Below the pieces are notes generated by a model. It was not told the DNA's origin, ran no database searches, and saw only the letters and a program-made list of their open reading frames with translations. Of a stretch of DNA of 64,000 bases, positions 17,159 to 25,408 are shown one piece after another. The position numbers were made by a program, and so were the translations under genes. The first letter of the stretch is position 1; every line of letters starts with the position of its first letter. This stretch comes from Verrucomicrobiia bacterium (GTDB taxonomy: Bacteria > Verrucomicrobiota > Verrucomicrobiia > Verrucomicrobiales > Akkermansiaceae): positions 1 through 64,000 of the forward strand of contig JAUIJB010000002.1 in assembly GCA_030430455.1 (NCBI GenBank). Direction: 5' to 3'.

Positions 17159-19705
17159 TCAGTTCGCCACGATGTTCACCAGGCGGCCGGGGACGACGAT
17201 GACCTTGCGGACGGTCTTGCCGTCGGTGTGCTCGCGGACCTTGGCGGATGCCCGGGCCGCGGCCTCGATGTCCTCCTTGGGGGCGTCCTTGGCCACCGTG
17301 ATGCGGTCGCGCAGCTTGCCGTTGACCTGGACCACCAGCTCGACCTCGCTCTCGACCAGCGCCGACTCGTCGTGGTCGGGCCACGGCTGGGTGGCGAGCT
17401 GGTCCTCGTTGCCGATCCGCCGGTTGAGCTCCTCGGAAAGGTGCGGGGCGAAGGGGTTGAGGACGCTGAGCAGGAGGGTGAACTCCCGGCGCGGCACCAC
17501 CTCGGCCTGGGTGAAGGCGTTGGTGCAGACCATCATCTGCGAGATCGCGGTGTTGAAGGACATCTTGGCGATGTCCTCGGTGACCTTCTTCACGGTCTCG
17601 TGGACGACCTTGAGCAGCGCCTTGTCGCCGCAGGGGACGTCGCGGACCTTGTCCGACATCCTCCACTCGCCGGCGTGGTCCTGTGCCATGGCGACCCGCC
17701 AGACGCGGGCGAGGAAGCGCGAGACACCCTCGACCCCCTTCATCTGCCACGGCTTGGTGTCGGTCAGCGGGCCCATGAACATCTCGTAGAGGCGCAGCGC
17801 GTCGGCGCCGTGCTCGCGGACGATGTCGTCCGGGTTGACCACGTTGCCGCGGGACTTGGACATCTTCTGGCCGTCCTCGCCGAGGATCAGGCCCTGGTTG
17901 ACGAGCTTCTGGAAGGGCTCGCCGGTCGAAAGGTGGCCGAGGTCGAAGAGGACCTTGTGCCAGAACCGCGCGTAGAGCAGGTGCAGCACGGCGTGCTCGG
18001 TGCCGCCGACGTAGAGGTCGACCATGCCGGTGGATCCGCCGCCCCAGTACTGCTCGGCCTCCCGGCCGATGAAGCGCTCCTTGTTACGGGGATCACAGTA
18101 GCGCAGGTAGTACCAGCACGAGCCGGCCCACTGGGGCATGGTGTTGGTCTCGCGCTCGAACTCGTCCGAGTAATGAATCCAGTCGGAGGCCTTGATCAGC
18201 GGTCCGCGCGGGTCGCCGGTCGGCTTGAAGTCCTCCATCTCCGGCTGCAGCAGGGGCAGCTCGCTCTCGGGAATCGCGGCGTGCTCGCCGGTCTCCCGGT
18301 TCCAGATCAGGGGAAAGGGCTCGCCCCAGTAGCGCTGGCGGCTGAACAGCCAGTCGCGGAGCTTGTAGTTGATCCGTCGGGTCCCCTTTCCGTTCTCCTC
18401 CAGCCATTCGATGATCTTCGCCTTGGCGTCGGCGGTCGGCAGGGAATCCAGGAAGCCGGAATTCACCGCGGTGCCGGGGTCGGTGTAACCCTGCCAGTCG
18501 GCGCCGTTGGCCGGCTCGACGACTTGGCGGATCGGCAGCTCGAACTTCGTGGCGAACTCGAAGTCGCGCTCGTCGTGGGCGGGCACGGCCATGATCGCGC
18601 CGGTGCCGTAGCCCATCATCACGTAGTCGGCGATCCATACCGGGATCTCCTCGCCGTTGACCGGGTTGACCGCGTGGGCGCCGGTGAAGACGCCGGACTT
18701 GTCCTTGTTCAGGTCGCCGCGCTCCATGTCGGACTTGCCGGCGCAGGCCTTGACGTAGGATTCGACGGTTTCCTTCCGGGCGGCGGTGGTGATTTCCGCG
18801 ACCAGCGGGTGCTCGGGGGCAAGCACCATGTAGGTTGCGCCGAACAGGGTGTCGGGTCGGGTCGTGAAGACGGTGACCGGATGCCCCTCGAGGTCGAATT
18901 CGACCTCGGCGCCCTCGGAACGGCCGATCCAGTTCTTCTGCAGCAGCTTGATGCCCTCCGGCCAGTCGAGCGGATCGAGGTCGTCGATCAGGCGCTGGGC
19001 ATACTTGGTGATCCGCAGCATCCACTGGCGCAGCGGCCGGCGCTCGACGGTCTCGCCCTTGGCGCGCCATTCCTCGACTTCCTCGTTGGCCAGCACCGTG
19101 CCCATTGATGGCGACCAGTTCACCGGCGCCTCGTGGATGTAGGCCAGGCGCACCTCGTCGATCTGCCCGGGGGTCCAGCCGTTCGCCTCCAGCTCGGACA
19201 CGGGTTTCGCAACTCCGGTTTCCCCGTCGAAGTACGAGTGGTACAGTTGCAGGAAGATCCACTGGGTCCAGCGGACGTACTCCGGGTCGGTGGTCGCGAC
19301 CTCCCGGTCCCAGTCGTAGCCGAAGCCGAGCGACTTCAGCTGGCGGCGGAAGTTGTCGATGTTCGCCTCGGTGGTGACCCGGGGGTGCTGGCCGGTCTTG
19401 ATCGCGTACTGCTCGGCGGGCAGGCCGAAGGAGTCCCAGCCCATCGGGTGCAGGACATTGAAGCCCTGGCGGCGCTTGGTGCGGCCGAGGATGTCGGTGG
19501 CGGTGTAGCCCTCGGGGTGGCCGACGTGCAGGCCGGCGCCGGAGGGGTACGGGAACATGTCGAGGACGTAGAACTTCGGCTTCGAGGCGTCGAAGTCGGG
19601 GTCGCCGGGGTTCGGCGTGCGGAAAGTCTTCTCATCGTCCCAGCGCTGCTGCCAGCGGGGCTCGAACTCGTCGAAGGGGAAGGGCTTGCGGCGTTCGTCG
19701 GACAT
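17159..19705 (-). CDS. leuS: Leucine--tRNA ligase
   Basis: An 848-aa class I aminoacyl-tRNA synthetase that charges tRNA-Leu. The HIGH-type motif is seen in [20 protein letters not shown], and the KMSKS loop in [16 protein letters not shown]. The CP1 editing domain (about 220-420) carries the [20 protein letters not shown] signature. The C-terminal anticodon and tRNA-binding domain ends VNGKLRDR...IVANVN-like at the stop. Length and domain order match bacterial LeuRS. The leader contains a duplicated 23-bp unit. A VOC gene follows 14 nt downstream. Confidence 0.98.
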   Translation of the reverse strand: MSDERRKPFPFDEFEPRWQQRWDDEKTFRTPNPGDPDFDASKPKFYVLDMFPYPSGAGLHVGHPEGYTATDILGRTKRRQGFNVLHPMGWDSFGLPAEQYAIKTGQHPRVTTEANIDNFRRQLKSLGFGYDWDREVATTDPEYVRWTQWIFLQLYHSYFDGETGVAKPVSELEANGWTPGQIDEVRLAYIHEAPVNWSPSMGTVLANEEVEEWRAKGETVERRPLRQWMLRITKYAQRLIDDLDPLDWPEGIKLLQKNWIGRSEGAEVEFDLEGHPVTVFTTRPDTLFGATYMVLAPEHPLVAEITTAARKETVESYVKACAGKSDMERGDLNKDKSGVFTGAHAVNPVNGEEIPVWIADYVMMGYGTGAIMAVPAHDERDFEFATKFELPIRQVVEPANGADWQGYTDPGTAVNSGFLDSLPTADAKAKIIEWLEENGKGTRRINYKLRDWLFSRQRYWGEPFPLIWNRETGEHAAIPESELPLLQPEMEDFKPTGDPRGPLIKASDWIHYSDEFERETNTMPQWAGSCWYYLRYCDPRNKERFIGREAEQYWGGGSTGMVDLYVGGTEHAVLHLLYARFWHKVLFDLGHLSTGEPFQKLVNQGLILGEDGQKMSKSRGNVVNPDDIVREHGADALRLYEMFMGPLTDTKPWQMKGVEGVSRFLARVWRVAMAQDHAGEWRMSDKVRDVPCGDKALLKVVHETVKKVTEDIAKMSFNTAISQMMVCTNAFTQAEVVPRREFTLLLSVLNPFAPHLSEELNRRIGNEDQLATQPWPDHDESALVESEVELVVQVNGKLRDRITVAKDAPKEDIEAAARASAKVREHTDGKTVRKVIVVPGRLVNIVAN

Positions 19706-19706
19706 G

Positions 19707-19775
19707 GGCGGGTGGGCGGTTCTCTCCTCGGCGGGTGGGCGGTTCTCTCCTCGGCGGGTGGGCGCCTGGCTCCCG
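19707..19775. repeat. 23-bp tandem duplication in the leuS leader
   Basis: The unit at 19707-19729 (starts GGCGGGTGGGCGGTTC) repeats exactly at 19730-19752 and partially at 19753-19775. On the leuS strand each unit contains GAGGAGAG, a Shine-Dalgarno-like purine run, placed 18 nt or more upstream of the leuS start. It is probably a replication-slippage duplication. Confidence 0.8.
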
Positions 19776-19842
19776 GCGGGTGGGATGGATGCCGCCCCGC
19801 TGCGGGGCGCGGAAATTGGCGGAAGCGCCTGATTTTGAAAAG

Positions 19843-19874
19843 AAAAACCCCGCCGCGGCCGGGCCGGGCGGGGT
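19843..19874 (-). terminator. Intrinsic terminator after the CGWC thioredoxin-like gene
   Basis: On the minus strand, ACCCCGCC pairs with GGCGGGGT around a GC-rich loop and is followed by UUUUUCUUUU. It lies about 40 nt past the stop of the gene at 19915-20373. Confidence 0.8.
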
Positions 19875-19914
19875 GCGAAGGGGTGCGGCTGGGCCGGTCC
19901 GTGGGCGGGGCCGC

Positions 19915-20373
19915 TCAGGCCTCGGCGTCGGCGTCGGCCTTGTCGAGCAGGTCCTCAAGCTTCTTGACCCAGGCCTCGGGGTCCTGGCCGAACTCGCCGA
20001 GGTCCTCGGACAGCTTGTTGCCCTCGGCATCGAGCAGCCAGACCGTCGGGTAGCCGCCGGCGAGGTACTGCTCCTTGAGGGCCTCGTTCTGCTTCTTGAT
20101 CGCGGCGTCCTGCTCCTTCTTGCGCGGGTAGTCCGCCTCCATCAGGACCAGCTTGTCCTTGGCGAACTCCGTGAAGGTGTCGCTGGAAAAGACGTTCTTC
20201 TCGAGCTTGATGCACCAGCCGCACCAGTCGGAGCCGGTGAGGCAGATCAGGATCGGCTTGCCGGATTCCTTCGACTCGGCCTTGGCGGCCTCCCAGTCGG
20301 TGCCCCAGTCGGCGCCGAAGGCGATGCCCGCGCTGGCGAGCAGGGTGAGGAGGATGTGTTTCATGATTGTCAT
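19915..20373 (-). CDS. Secreted thioredoxin-like protein (CGWC)
   Basis: A 152-aa periplasmic thioredoxin-fold protein. The signal peptide is [18 protein letters not shown], and the active-site dithiol is Cys51-Gly-Trp-Cys54 in [17 protein letters not shown]. The conserved cis-Pro is in the segment [10 protein letters not shown]. The SDWC(x)WC pattern is that of DUF255/thioredoxin_7-type proteins common in Planctomycetes and Verrucomicrobia. It should be a disulfide reductase or oxidase in the envelope. Start 20373 (MTIMK) or 20364 (MKHILL) are both possible. It is 45 nt downstream of a paralogous gene, and the two form a tandem pair. Confidence 0.88.
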   Translation of the reverse strand: MTIMKHILLTLLASAGIAFGADWGTDWEAAKAESKESGKPILICLTGSDWCGWCIKLEKNVFSSDTFTEFAKDKLVLMEADYPRKKEQDAAIKKQNEALKEQYLAGGYPTVWLLDAEGNKLSEDLGEFGQDPEAWVKKLEDLLDKADADAEA

Positions 20374-20418
20374 TTGCTAGGGTGGGGTCGGTCCGCGTGT
20401 CGTCGGCCGGGTAGGGGA

Positions 20419-20886
20419 TCAGTCGAGGTCCTTGCGTTCGAGCTCCTTGTCGAGGCGGGCGAGGAAGCCGTCGACGTCCGGATGCTCGGAGGCGAAGAAG
20501 CGGCTGAACTCGTCGCCCTCGGAGTCGAACAGGATCACGGTCGGGAAGCCCTCGATCTTGTATTTCTTGGCGTAGGGGTCGTTCTTCTCCTTGAGCTCCT
20601 TGTCGCCGCGCGGGAAGTCGAGTTCGACGAGGATGAACTTGTCGGAGGCGGCATCGACGAACTCCTTCTTCGAGAAGACCTCCTTGCGCATGCGGATGCA
20701 GGGCGGGCACCAGTCGGAGCCGGTGAACTCGACGAGGACCGGCTTGTCCTTCTCCTTGGCATCCTTGAAGGCCTGCTCCAGGTCGGTGCTCCAGCCTTCG
20801 AGCGTGTTGGCGAAGGCAGTGCTGACCAGCGCCGATCCGGCAAGAGTCAGGGCGGCAAGGTGGGTAATCGCTTTCATCATGGTCAT
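20419..20886 (-). CDS. Secreted thioredoxin-like protein (CPPC)
   Basis: A 155-aa paralogue of the neighbouring CGWC protein. The signal peptide is MKAITHLAALTLAGSALVSTAFA. The redox motif Cys60-Pro-Pro-Cys63 lies in VEFTGSDWCPPCIRMRKEVF, and the cis-Pro in IEGFPTVILFD. CPPC differs from the partner's CGWC and predicts a different redox potential. The two may work on different substrates or as a relay (inferred). The start at 20886 gives MTMMKAI, matching the MT-x-MK start of the neighbour; 20880 and 20877 are alternatives. It is divergent from rdgB. Confidence 0.88.
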   Translation of the reverse strand: MTMMKAITHLAALTLAGSALVSTAFANTLEGWSTDLEQAFKDAKEKDKPVLVEFTGSDWCPPCIRMRKEVFSKKEFVDAASDKFILVELDFPRGDKELKEKNDPYAKKYKIEGFPTVILFDSEGDEFSRFFASEHPDVDGFLARLDKELERKDLD

Positions 20887-20903
20887 AGGCGTCGGGATTC
20901 GGA

Positions 20904-20921
20904 CGAATATTTCAAATATCT
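20904..20921. promoter_or_regulatory. AT-rich palindrome between divergent thioredoxin and rdgB genes
   Basis: GAATATTTCAAATATC is a near-perfect dyad (arms ATATTT/AAATAT) in the only AT-rich part of the 66-bp divergent spacer. It is probably promoter or operator DNA; no regulator is known. The sequence GGAGG at 20937-20941 is the likely ribosome-binding site for rdgB. Confidence 0.4.
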
Positions 20922-20952
20922 TGGCGGAAGCAAACCGGAGGATTAGTTTGGC

Positions 20953-21552
20953 TTGGTGAAGGAGTCGTCCGGCCGCCTCGTCATCGCCACCCGCAACGCC
21001 CACAAGACGCAGGAGATCCGCGAGATGGTGGGCGACCGTTTCGAGGTGGTCGACGCCACCGCCTTTGCCGAACTGGGGCCGGTCGAGGAGACCGGCCGGA
21101 CCTTTCTTGAAAACGCCCGCCTGAAGGCGCTGGCGGTCAGCTCTCGGGTCGGCGGGATCGTGCTGGCCGACGACTCGGGGCTCGAGGTCGACGCGCTGGG
21201 CGGCGAGCCCGGGGTGCACTCGAGCTCGTATGGAGGCGAGGAGGGCAACCACGCCCGCAACAATGCCCGCCTGATGGCGGAAATGGAGGGCCGGGCCGAG
21301 CGCTCGGCGCGCTTTCGCTGCGTCATGGTGCTGGCCGAGGGGGGTGCCGAGCTGGCGCACTTCGACGGCGCGGTGGAGGGCCGGATCCTCGTGGGCCCGC
21401 GCGGCGAGGGTGGCTTCGGCTACGACCCGCTGTTCGCGCCGGAGGGCCATGACGAGAGCTTCGCGGAGCTCGGCAGCGAGGTGAAGAACTCGCTGAGCCA
21501 CCGCGGGCGGGCGCTCGCCCGGGTGATCGTCTGGTTGGCGGAGAACCGCTGA
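20953..21552 (+). CDS. rdgB: XTP/dITP diphosphatase (HAM1 family)
   Basis: A 199-aa house-cleaning pyrophosphatase that hydrolyses non-canonical purine triphosphates (ITP, XTP) to monophosphates. Diagnostic segments are LVIATRNAHKTQEIREM, TFLENARLKA, VLADDSGLEVDALGGEPGVHS, GGFGYDPLF and the C-terminal SHRGRAL. The start is a TTG at 20953, 11 nt after GGAGG, or the GTG at 20956. It is divergent from the thioredoxin-like pair and followed 20 nt later by a DUF3592 protein gene. Confidence 0.96.
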   Translation: MVKESSGRLVIATRNAHKTQEIREMVGDRFEVVDATAFAELGPVEETGRTFLENARLKALAVSSRVGGIVLADDSGLEVDALGGEPGVHSSSYGGEEGNHARNNARLMAEMEGRAERSARFRCVMVLAEGGAELAHFDGAVEGRILVGPRGEGGFGYDPLFAPEGHDESFAELGSEVKNSLSHRGRALARVIVWLAENR

Positions 21553-21572
21553 AGCCTCAGCCGGGAAATCCA

Positions 21573-23360
21573 GTGCGCCGGATCGACACAGACAAGCCCG
21601 GCGGGTCCGGTGAGACCGGGACGTCGGGCGGGACCGGCCGGGCCGGCAAGCTGGGCCGGGGCGCCAACCGCGGCTGCGGGCTCCTCTTCGGCCTCGGCTG
21701 GACGGCCTTCAGCATGGTCTTCGTGGTGTTCGGTCTCGGCATGGCGCGCAAGGCCTGGAAGTCGAGCGCCTGGGACCGGGTGCCCTGCGAGGTCGAGCGC
21801 TTCGAGATCGTCGACGACCGCGATGCCGACCCGCCGTTCCGCGCCGCGGTCCGGTTCCACTACCGGGTCGAGGGCGTGCGCCACACCGGCGAACGGCTGT
21901 GGCCGGACAAGGAGGGCGACGATCGCTACCTCGTGCTGGCTCGCGAGGCCGAGCGGGTCTTCGATTCCGCCGGCGGGGATGTCGGCGGGGAAATCCTCTG
22001 CCGCGTCGACCCGGAAGACCCGGCCGAGGCGGCCCTGCGACCGCCCCCCAGGGAGTCTCTGGTGATGAGCCTGATCTTCGCCGCCTTTGGCTCCGGCTTC
22101 GTGCTGGTCGGGATCGGCGTGGTCATCGCCACCCTGCGCGGCAAGGGGGATGGCGGGGAGGAGGAGGACCTCACCAAGGCGGGCATCGGCGGCAAGATCC
22201 TCGCGCTCGGCTTCTTCGGCGTCTTTGCCGTGGCCGGGGTCGGGATCTTCGCCGGCATGGTCGTTCCGGGGGCCATGAAGTACCTCTCCTCGCGTGGCTG
22301 GGAACAGGTCCCGGCGGAGGTGATCTGGAGCGCCGTCCGGGCCGAGGACGGCGACGACGGCACCACCTACCGCGCCGACATCTTCTACCGCTACGAGTTC
22401 GACGGCCGGTCCTTCGCCTCCAACGATCACCGCCTGTTCGGCGGCAGTTCGAGCGGGAGGAAGAAGAAGCAGCAGCTCGTCGACGAGCATCCTCCGGGGC
22501 GCCGCTTCGAGTGTTGGGTCGACCCGGGCGACCCGCAGCGCGCGGTCATCGACCGCCGGCTCGGCTGGGGGGCCCTCTTCGCGCTCTTCCCGCTGCCCTT
22601 CATGGCGGTCGGGCTCGGCGGGCTGTGGGCGACCTTCCTCCGCCGCAAGCCGGACGCCGATCCGGCGGCGCCCTTGGCCGGAGGCAGGCCGGGCGGGACA
22701 CGGGCGGTGTGGCGGCCGTCCCGGATTCCCTCGCAGCCGATGGCCTCGATGCCGATCCGCCTCAAGAAGCTCGGTGCCCTCCTGTTTGGCACGGTCTTCT
22801 GGAACGGGATCGTCGGGGTCTTTCTGGGGGTGCTGTGGAAGGAGTGGCAGCGCGGCAAGGTCGAGTGGTTCCTGCTCCTCTTCCTGGTGCCCTTCGTGAT
22901 CATCGGGCTGGTCCTGGTCGGCAGCCTGCTGCATGGCCTGGTGGGCCTGCTCTCGCCCAGCTACGAGCTCACCCATCCTCCGCGACCGCTCCATCCGGGG
23001 CGGCGAGCCGGACTGCCGTGGCGCCGTCGCGGCGGCACGGGCGAGCCGCGACGGCTCACCATCTTCCTGGTCGCCCACGACCCGGCGCGGGAGCAGCGCC
23101 GGCACCCCAAGGCCCGGCTCAACCGGCCGGTCCACGAGGAGAAGGTGTTTGAAACGGAGGTCGCCCCACTGATGCACAGCGGCTCGGCCGAGGTCGAGAT
23201 TCCGCAGGAAATCCCGGGCCACGAGGCGAGCCCTGGGGAGCTCCAGTGGAAGCTGCGCATCGTCGCGGAAGTCCCCGGACTGCCCGATACCAAGGACGAG
23301 TTCCCCCTCGTGGTCGTCGGTGAATCGGGCCCTTGGCGGGACCTCGCAAAGAACTCCTGA
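21573..23360 (+). CDS. DUF3592-type membrane protein
   Basis: A 595-aa protein with a GTG start and several membrane segments (LFGLGWTAFSMVFVVFGLG, LIFAAFGSGFVLVGIGVVIATL, ILALGFFGVFAVAGVGIFAG, ALFPLPFMAVGLGGLWATF, LLLFLVPFVIIGLVLVGSLL). Two DUF3592 modules are recognisable. One has WDRVPCEVERFEIV...YRVEGVRHTGE, and the other WEQVPAEVIWSAV...YRYEFDGRSFAS. Both end in a ...CRVDPEDP or CWVDPGDP motif. A soluble C-terminal domain (about 470-595) follows. The biochemical role of DUF3592 is unknown. The N terminus has a Gly/Thr-rich stretch (KPGGSGETGTSGGTGRAG). It is probably cotranscribed with rdgB. Confidence 0.75.
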   Translation: MRRIDTDKPGGSGETGTSGGTGRAGKLGRGANRGCGLLFGLGWTAFSMVFVVFGLGMARKAWKSSAWDRVPCEVERFEIVDDRDADPPFRAAVRFHYRVEGVRHTGERLWPDKEGDDRYLVLAREAERVFDSAGGDVGGEILCRVDPEDPAEAALRPPPRESLVMSLIFAAFGSGFVLVGIGVVIATLRGKGDGGEEEDLTKAGIGGKILALGFFGVFAVAGVGIFAGMVVPGAMKYLSSRGWEQVPAEVIWSAVRAEDGDDGTTYRADIFYRYEFDGRSFASNDHRLFGGSSSGRKKKQQLVDEHPPGRRFECWVDPGDPQRAVIDRRLGWGALFALFPLPFMAVGLGGLWATFLRRKPDADPAAPLAGGRPGGTRAVWRPSRIPSQPMASMPIRLKKLGALLFGTVFWNGIVGVFLGVLWKEWQRGKVEWFLLLFLVPFVIIGLVLVGSLLHGLVGLLSPSYELTHPPRPLHPGRRAGLPWRRRGGTGEPRRLTIFLVAHDPAREQRRHPKARLNRPVHEEKVFETEVAPLMHSGSAEVEIPQEIPGHEASPGELQWKLRIVAEVPGLPDTKDEFPLVVVGESGPWRDLAKNS

Positions 23361-23375
23361 CCATACATTTAGTTT

Positions 23376-23400
23376 GAATATCCGGTTTATTCATGTTAAT
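23376..23400 (+). promoter_or_regulatory. Possible promoter of the NlpC/P60 gene
   Basis: A short AT-rich island, TTGAATATCCGGTTTATTCA followed by TGTTAAT, lies 12-36 nt upstream of the GTG at 23412. TTGAAT could be a -35 element and TTAATG a -10. The sequence is suggestive only. Confidence 0.3.
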
Positions 23401-23411
23401 GGCCGCATCCC

Positions 23412-23930
23412 GTGAATCGTCGCAGCCTGCTGTTGCTCACCCTTTCCGCCTGTGGTCTCCCGGTCTCCTGCGGCCGCCAGATCAAGACGCGGCACCCGGT
23501 TTCGTACTCCTTCGAGCACGGTGAAACGGCGCTCTTGAGGGGTGGACTTGCCTACGCTCCGCCCGGTGCTCCCGGGGTCGTCCGGCGCGCGATCCACGCC
23601 GGCAACCGCCTCCAGGACAAACCCTACAAGTGGGGCGGCGGGCACGCCCGCATCGACGACGACGGATACGATTGCTCGGGCGCGGTTTCTTATGTATTAC
23701 GCGAGGCCGGTCTGCTGTCCGGACAGATGCCCTCGAGCGGATTCTTCAACTACGGTGACCGCGGCCCCGGCCGGTGGATCACGATTTATGTCCGCAAGGG
23801 CCATGTCTTCATGACCGTAGCCGGTCTGCGCCTCGACACCGGCTGGGGGGCCGACCGCGACGGACCCCGCTGGATGACGCGGACCCGACCGGGAAAAGGA
23901 CACATCATGAGACATCCTCCCGGCTTCTAA
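23412..23930 (+). CDS. NlpC/P60 peptidoglycan hydrolase, probable lipoprotein
   Basis: A 172-aa envelope protein with a GTG start. The hydrophobic leader MNRRSLLLLTLSAC contains a lipobox (LSAC, Cys14). A second LPVSC, giving Cys20, is the alternative. The NlpC/P60 papain-like domain has catalytic Cys88 in DDDGYDCSGAVSYVLREAG and His131 in YVRKGHVFMTVAG, with the typical KPYKWGGGHA strand before it. It should cleave D-gamma-glutamyl-meso-DAP or similar stem-peptide bonds. It stands between the DUF3592 gene and a convergent HAD phosphatase gene. Confidence 0.88.
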   Translation: MNRRSLLLLTLSACGLPVSCGRQIKTRHPVSYSFEHGETALLRGGLAYAPPGAPGVVRRAIHAGNRLQDKPYKWGGGHARIDDDGYDCSGAVSYVLREAGLLSGQMPSSGFFNYGDRGPGRWITIYVRKGHVFMTVAGLRLDTGWGADRDGPRWMTRTRPGKGHIMRHPPGF

Positions 23931-24069
23931 ACGCTTTACCCCGGGGCTGGAAAGCATCCACCTTCCTGCCCTTCACCCAACACCCATGAACACCCAAGGC
24001 CAGAAGCGCGATGGCGTCACCCTTCGCGACGAACCCGAATCGTCCTTTGGGACCTGGAGCTTCCAGATC

Positions 24070-24735
24070 TCAGCGAAGGAGGTCCGCGGCGGCGTCGAGC
24101 GAGGGCAGCACCCGGTCGGCAAGGCTGAGGTCGAGGCAAGCCGTGGTCCGGTTCGGCACGGCCCATACCTGAAGACCGGCTGACTTCGCCGACTTCACGC
24201 CATTGAGGGAATCCTCGATGGCGAGGCAACGGCCGGGCTTCCGGTCGAGGCGATCGAGCGCCTCGAGCCAGAGATCGGGGGCGGGCTTGATCCGCGGTGC
24301 GTCGTCGCGGCAGGTCACGGTGTCGAAGTAGGCAGCCAGCTCGAGCCGCTCGAGCCAGCCGTCGACCCAGTGGTGCGACGAGCTCGACACCACCGCGGTG
24401 GCGGTGCCCCGCCGGCGCAGCTCCGTGAGCAAGGGCACGACCCCGGACATCGGCCCGGCCTGCTCGAGGTCGCGGCGGATCTCGACCTGGCGGTCGGCGT
24501 CGAGTTGGTGCCAGTCGAAGCTCTTGCCGGTAAGCTCCTCGAGGTGGGTCTTGGGCGACCAGGTGTCGAAGTCCGAGCCGATGCACTGGGTGTAGACCTC
24601 CAGCGGCAGCGGCCGGCCATGGGCCTGGAAGGTGCGGTGCCAGGCCTCGTAGATCGCCCACTCGGTGTCGACGAGGACGCCGTCGAAGTCGAACAGGATG
24701 GCATCGAATTCCACGCCGGGGGGATGACCTTGCAT
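24070..24735 (-). CDS. HAD-superfamily phosphatase, beta-phosphoglucomutase-like
   Basis: A 221-aa HAD-IA hydrolase. Motif I, FDFDGVLVDTE, carries nucleophile Asp16 and acid Asp18. Motif II is VVSSSSHHWVDGWL. Motif III is the Lys in APRIKPAPDLWLEAL, and motif IV is AIEDSLNGVKSAKSAGL. The cap after motif I is the helical C1 type, as in beta-phosphoglucomutase and sugar-phosphate phosphatases. The VDTE and SSSS signatures resemble this subgroup, but the substrate is not defined. The start at 24735 is chosen; upstream in-frame sequence is repeat DNA. Confidence 0.9.
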   Translation of the reverse strand: MQGHPPGVEFDAILFDFDGVLVDTEWAIYEAWHRTFQAHGRPLPLEVYTQCIGSDFDTWSPKTHLEELTGKSFDWHQLDADRQVEIRRDLEQAGPMSGVVPLLTELRRRGTATAVVSSSSHHWVDGWLERLELAAYFDTVTCRDDAPRIKPAPDLWLEALDRLDRKPGRCLAIEDSLNGVKSAKSAGLQVWAVPNRTTACLDLSLADRVLPSLDAAADLLR

Positions 24736-24785
24736 CGGCCGGGATGCAAGGGGGGATTCGAGTGGAGACGAAACCGGAGTTGGCC

Positions 24786-24893
24786 GGACCGCGCGACTCC
24801 AGTCGCGCGCGAGCCGCGAGCCGAGAGCCGAGAGTCCAGAGTCCAGAGCCGAGCTACGAGAGCCAGGCCGGGCGCGACTGGAGTCACGCGGTC
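24786..24893. repeat. Inverted pair of family-A palindromic repeats
   Basis: A 30-nt unit whose core is CGCGCGACTGGAGTCGCGCG lies in minus orientation at 24786-24815. A degenerate plus-orientation copy is at about 24865-24893. About 50 nt between them consist of slipped GAGAGCC/GAGTCCA units. Near-identical copies occur at 34622-34651 and 43541-43570. The arrangement resembles a REPIN (two inverted REPs with a short spacer). Confidence 0.75.
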
Positions 24894-24927
24894 CGCCGCC
24901 TTGCCCTTGGCGGGGTCGGATGCTACG

Positions 24928-25326
24928 ATGCCTTCCGTGCAAGGTCGTCTGGCGTCGCTGATCCTGCTCGCCTGCCTCGGGATGATGCTCCCGCTGGCCG
25001 GCGGTCCGCTGCGCCTTTGTGTGGCGGCCGGGTCGATCGTGGCCAGCTGCGAGCAGGAGCTCGTCGAGCCCTGTTGCTGTGGTGAGGTCGGCGACGTCGG
25101 GGTGCCACCTGCTCCCTGCTGCATCGAGGTGCCGGAACTGCCCGACGGGCTTCCCGTCGACGGCGCGCTGGTGATCCCGGCCGCGGCAGTGGCCGACCTG
25201 CCGGCGGCGGTGGTTTGCCGACTGGCTCCCGTCGAATTCCCGGCGGGTGTTTGTCTGGAGGGCGAAAGCATCCGCCCGCCGCCACCGCGCGAGTGTCAGC
25301 GCAGGTTCGGAGTCTGGAGGCTTTGA
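24928..25326 (+). CDS. Small secreted cysteine-rich protein
   Basis: A 132-aa protein starting MPSVQGRLASLILLACLG, with an N-terminal hydrophobic leader. The mature region has clustered cysteines: Cys31, Cys41, Cys49-50-51 in EPCCCGEVGD, Cys64-65 in PAPCCIEVPELPDG, and two later (VVCRLA and GVCLEG). The remainder is Pro- and Val-rich and ends QRRFGVWRL. I do not recognise a named family. Such CCC/CC patterns suggest metal binding or disulfides. It lies 82 nt upstream of the HlyD gene and in the same direction, so it is likely the first gene of the exporter cluster. A longer upstream reading starts inside repeat DNA and was rejected. Confidence 0.6.
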   Translation: MPSVQGRLASLILLACLGMMLPLAGGPLRLCVAAGSIVASCEQELVEPCCCGEVGDVGVPPAPCCIEVPELPDGLPVDGALVIPAAAVADLPAAVVCRLAPVEFPAGVCLEGESIRPPPPRECQRRFGVWRL

Positions 25327-25408
25327 GGTCGCATCGGTCTTGATCCGATGCCGCGCGCCCTAGCGGCGCGATTCCCCACTGCCTTCCGAATTCTGATTCC
25401 TAGCGAAC

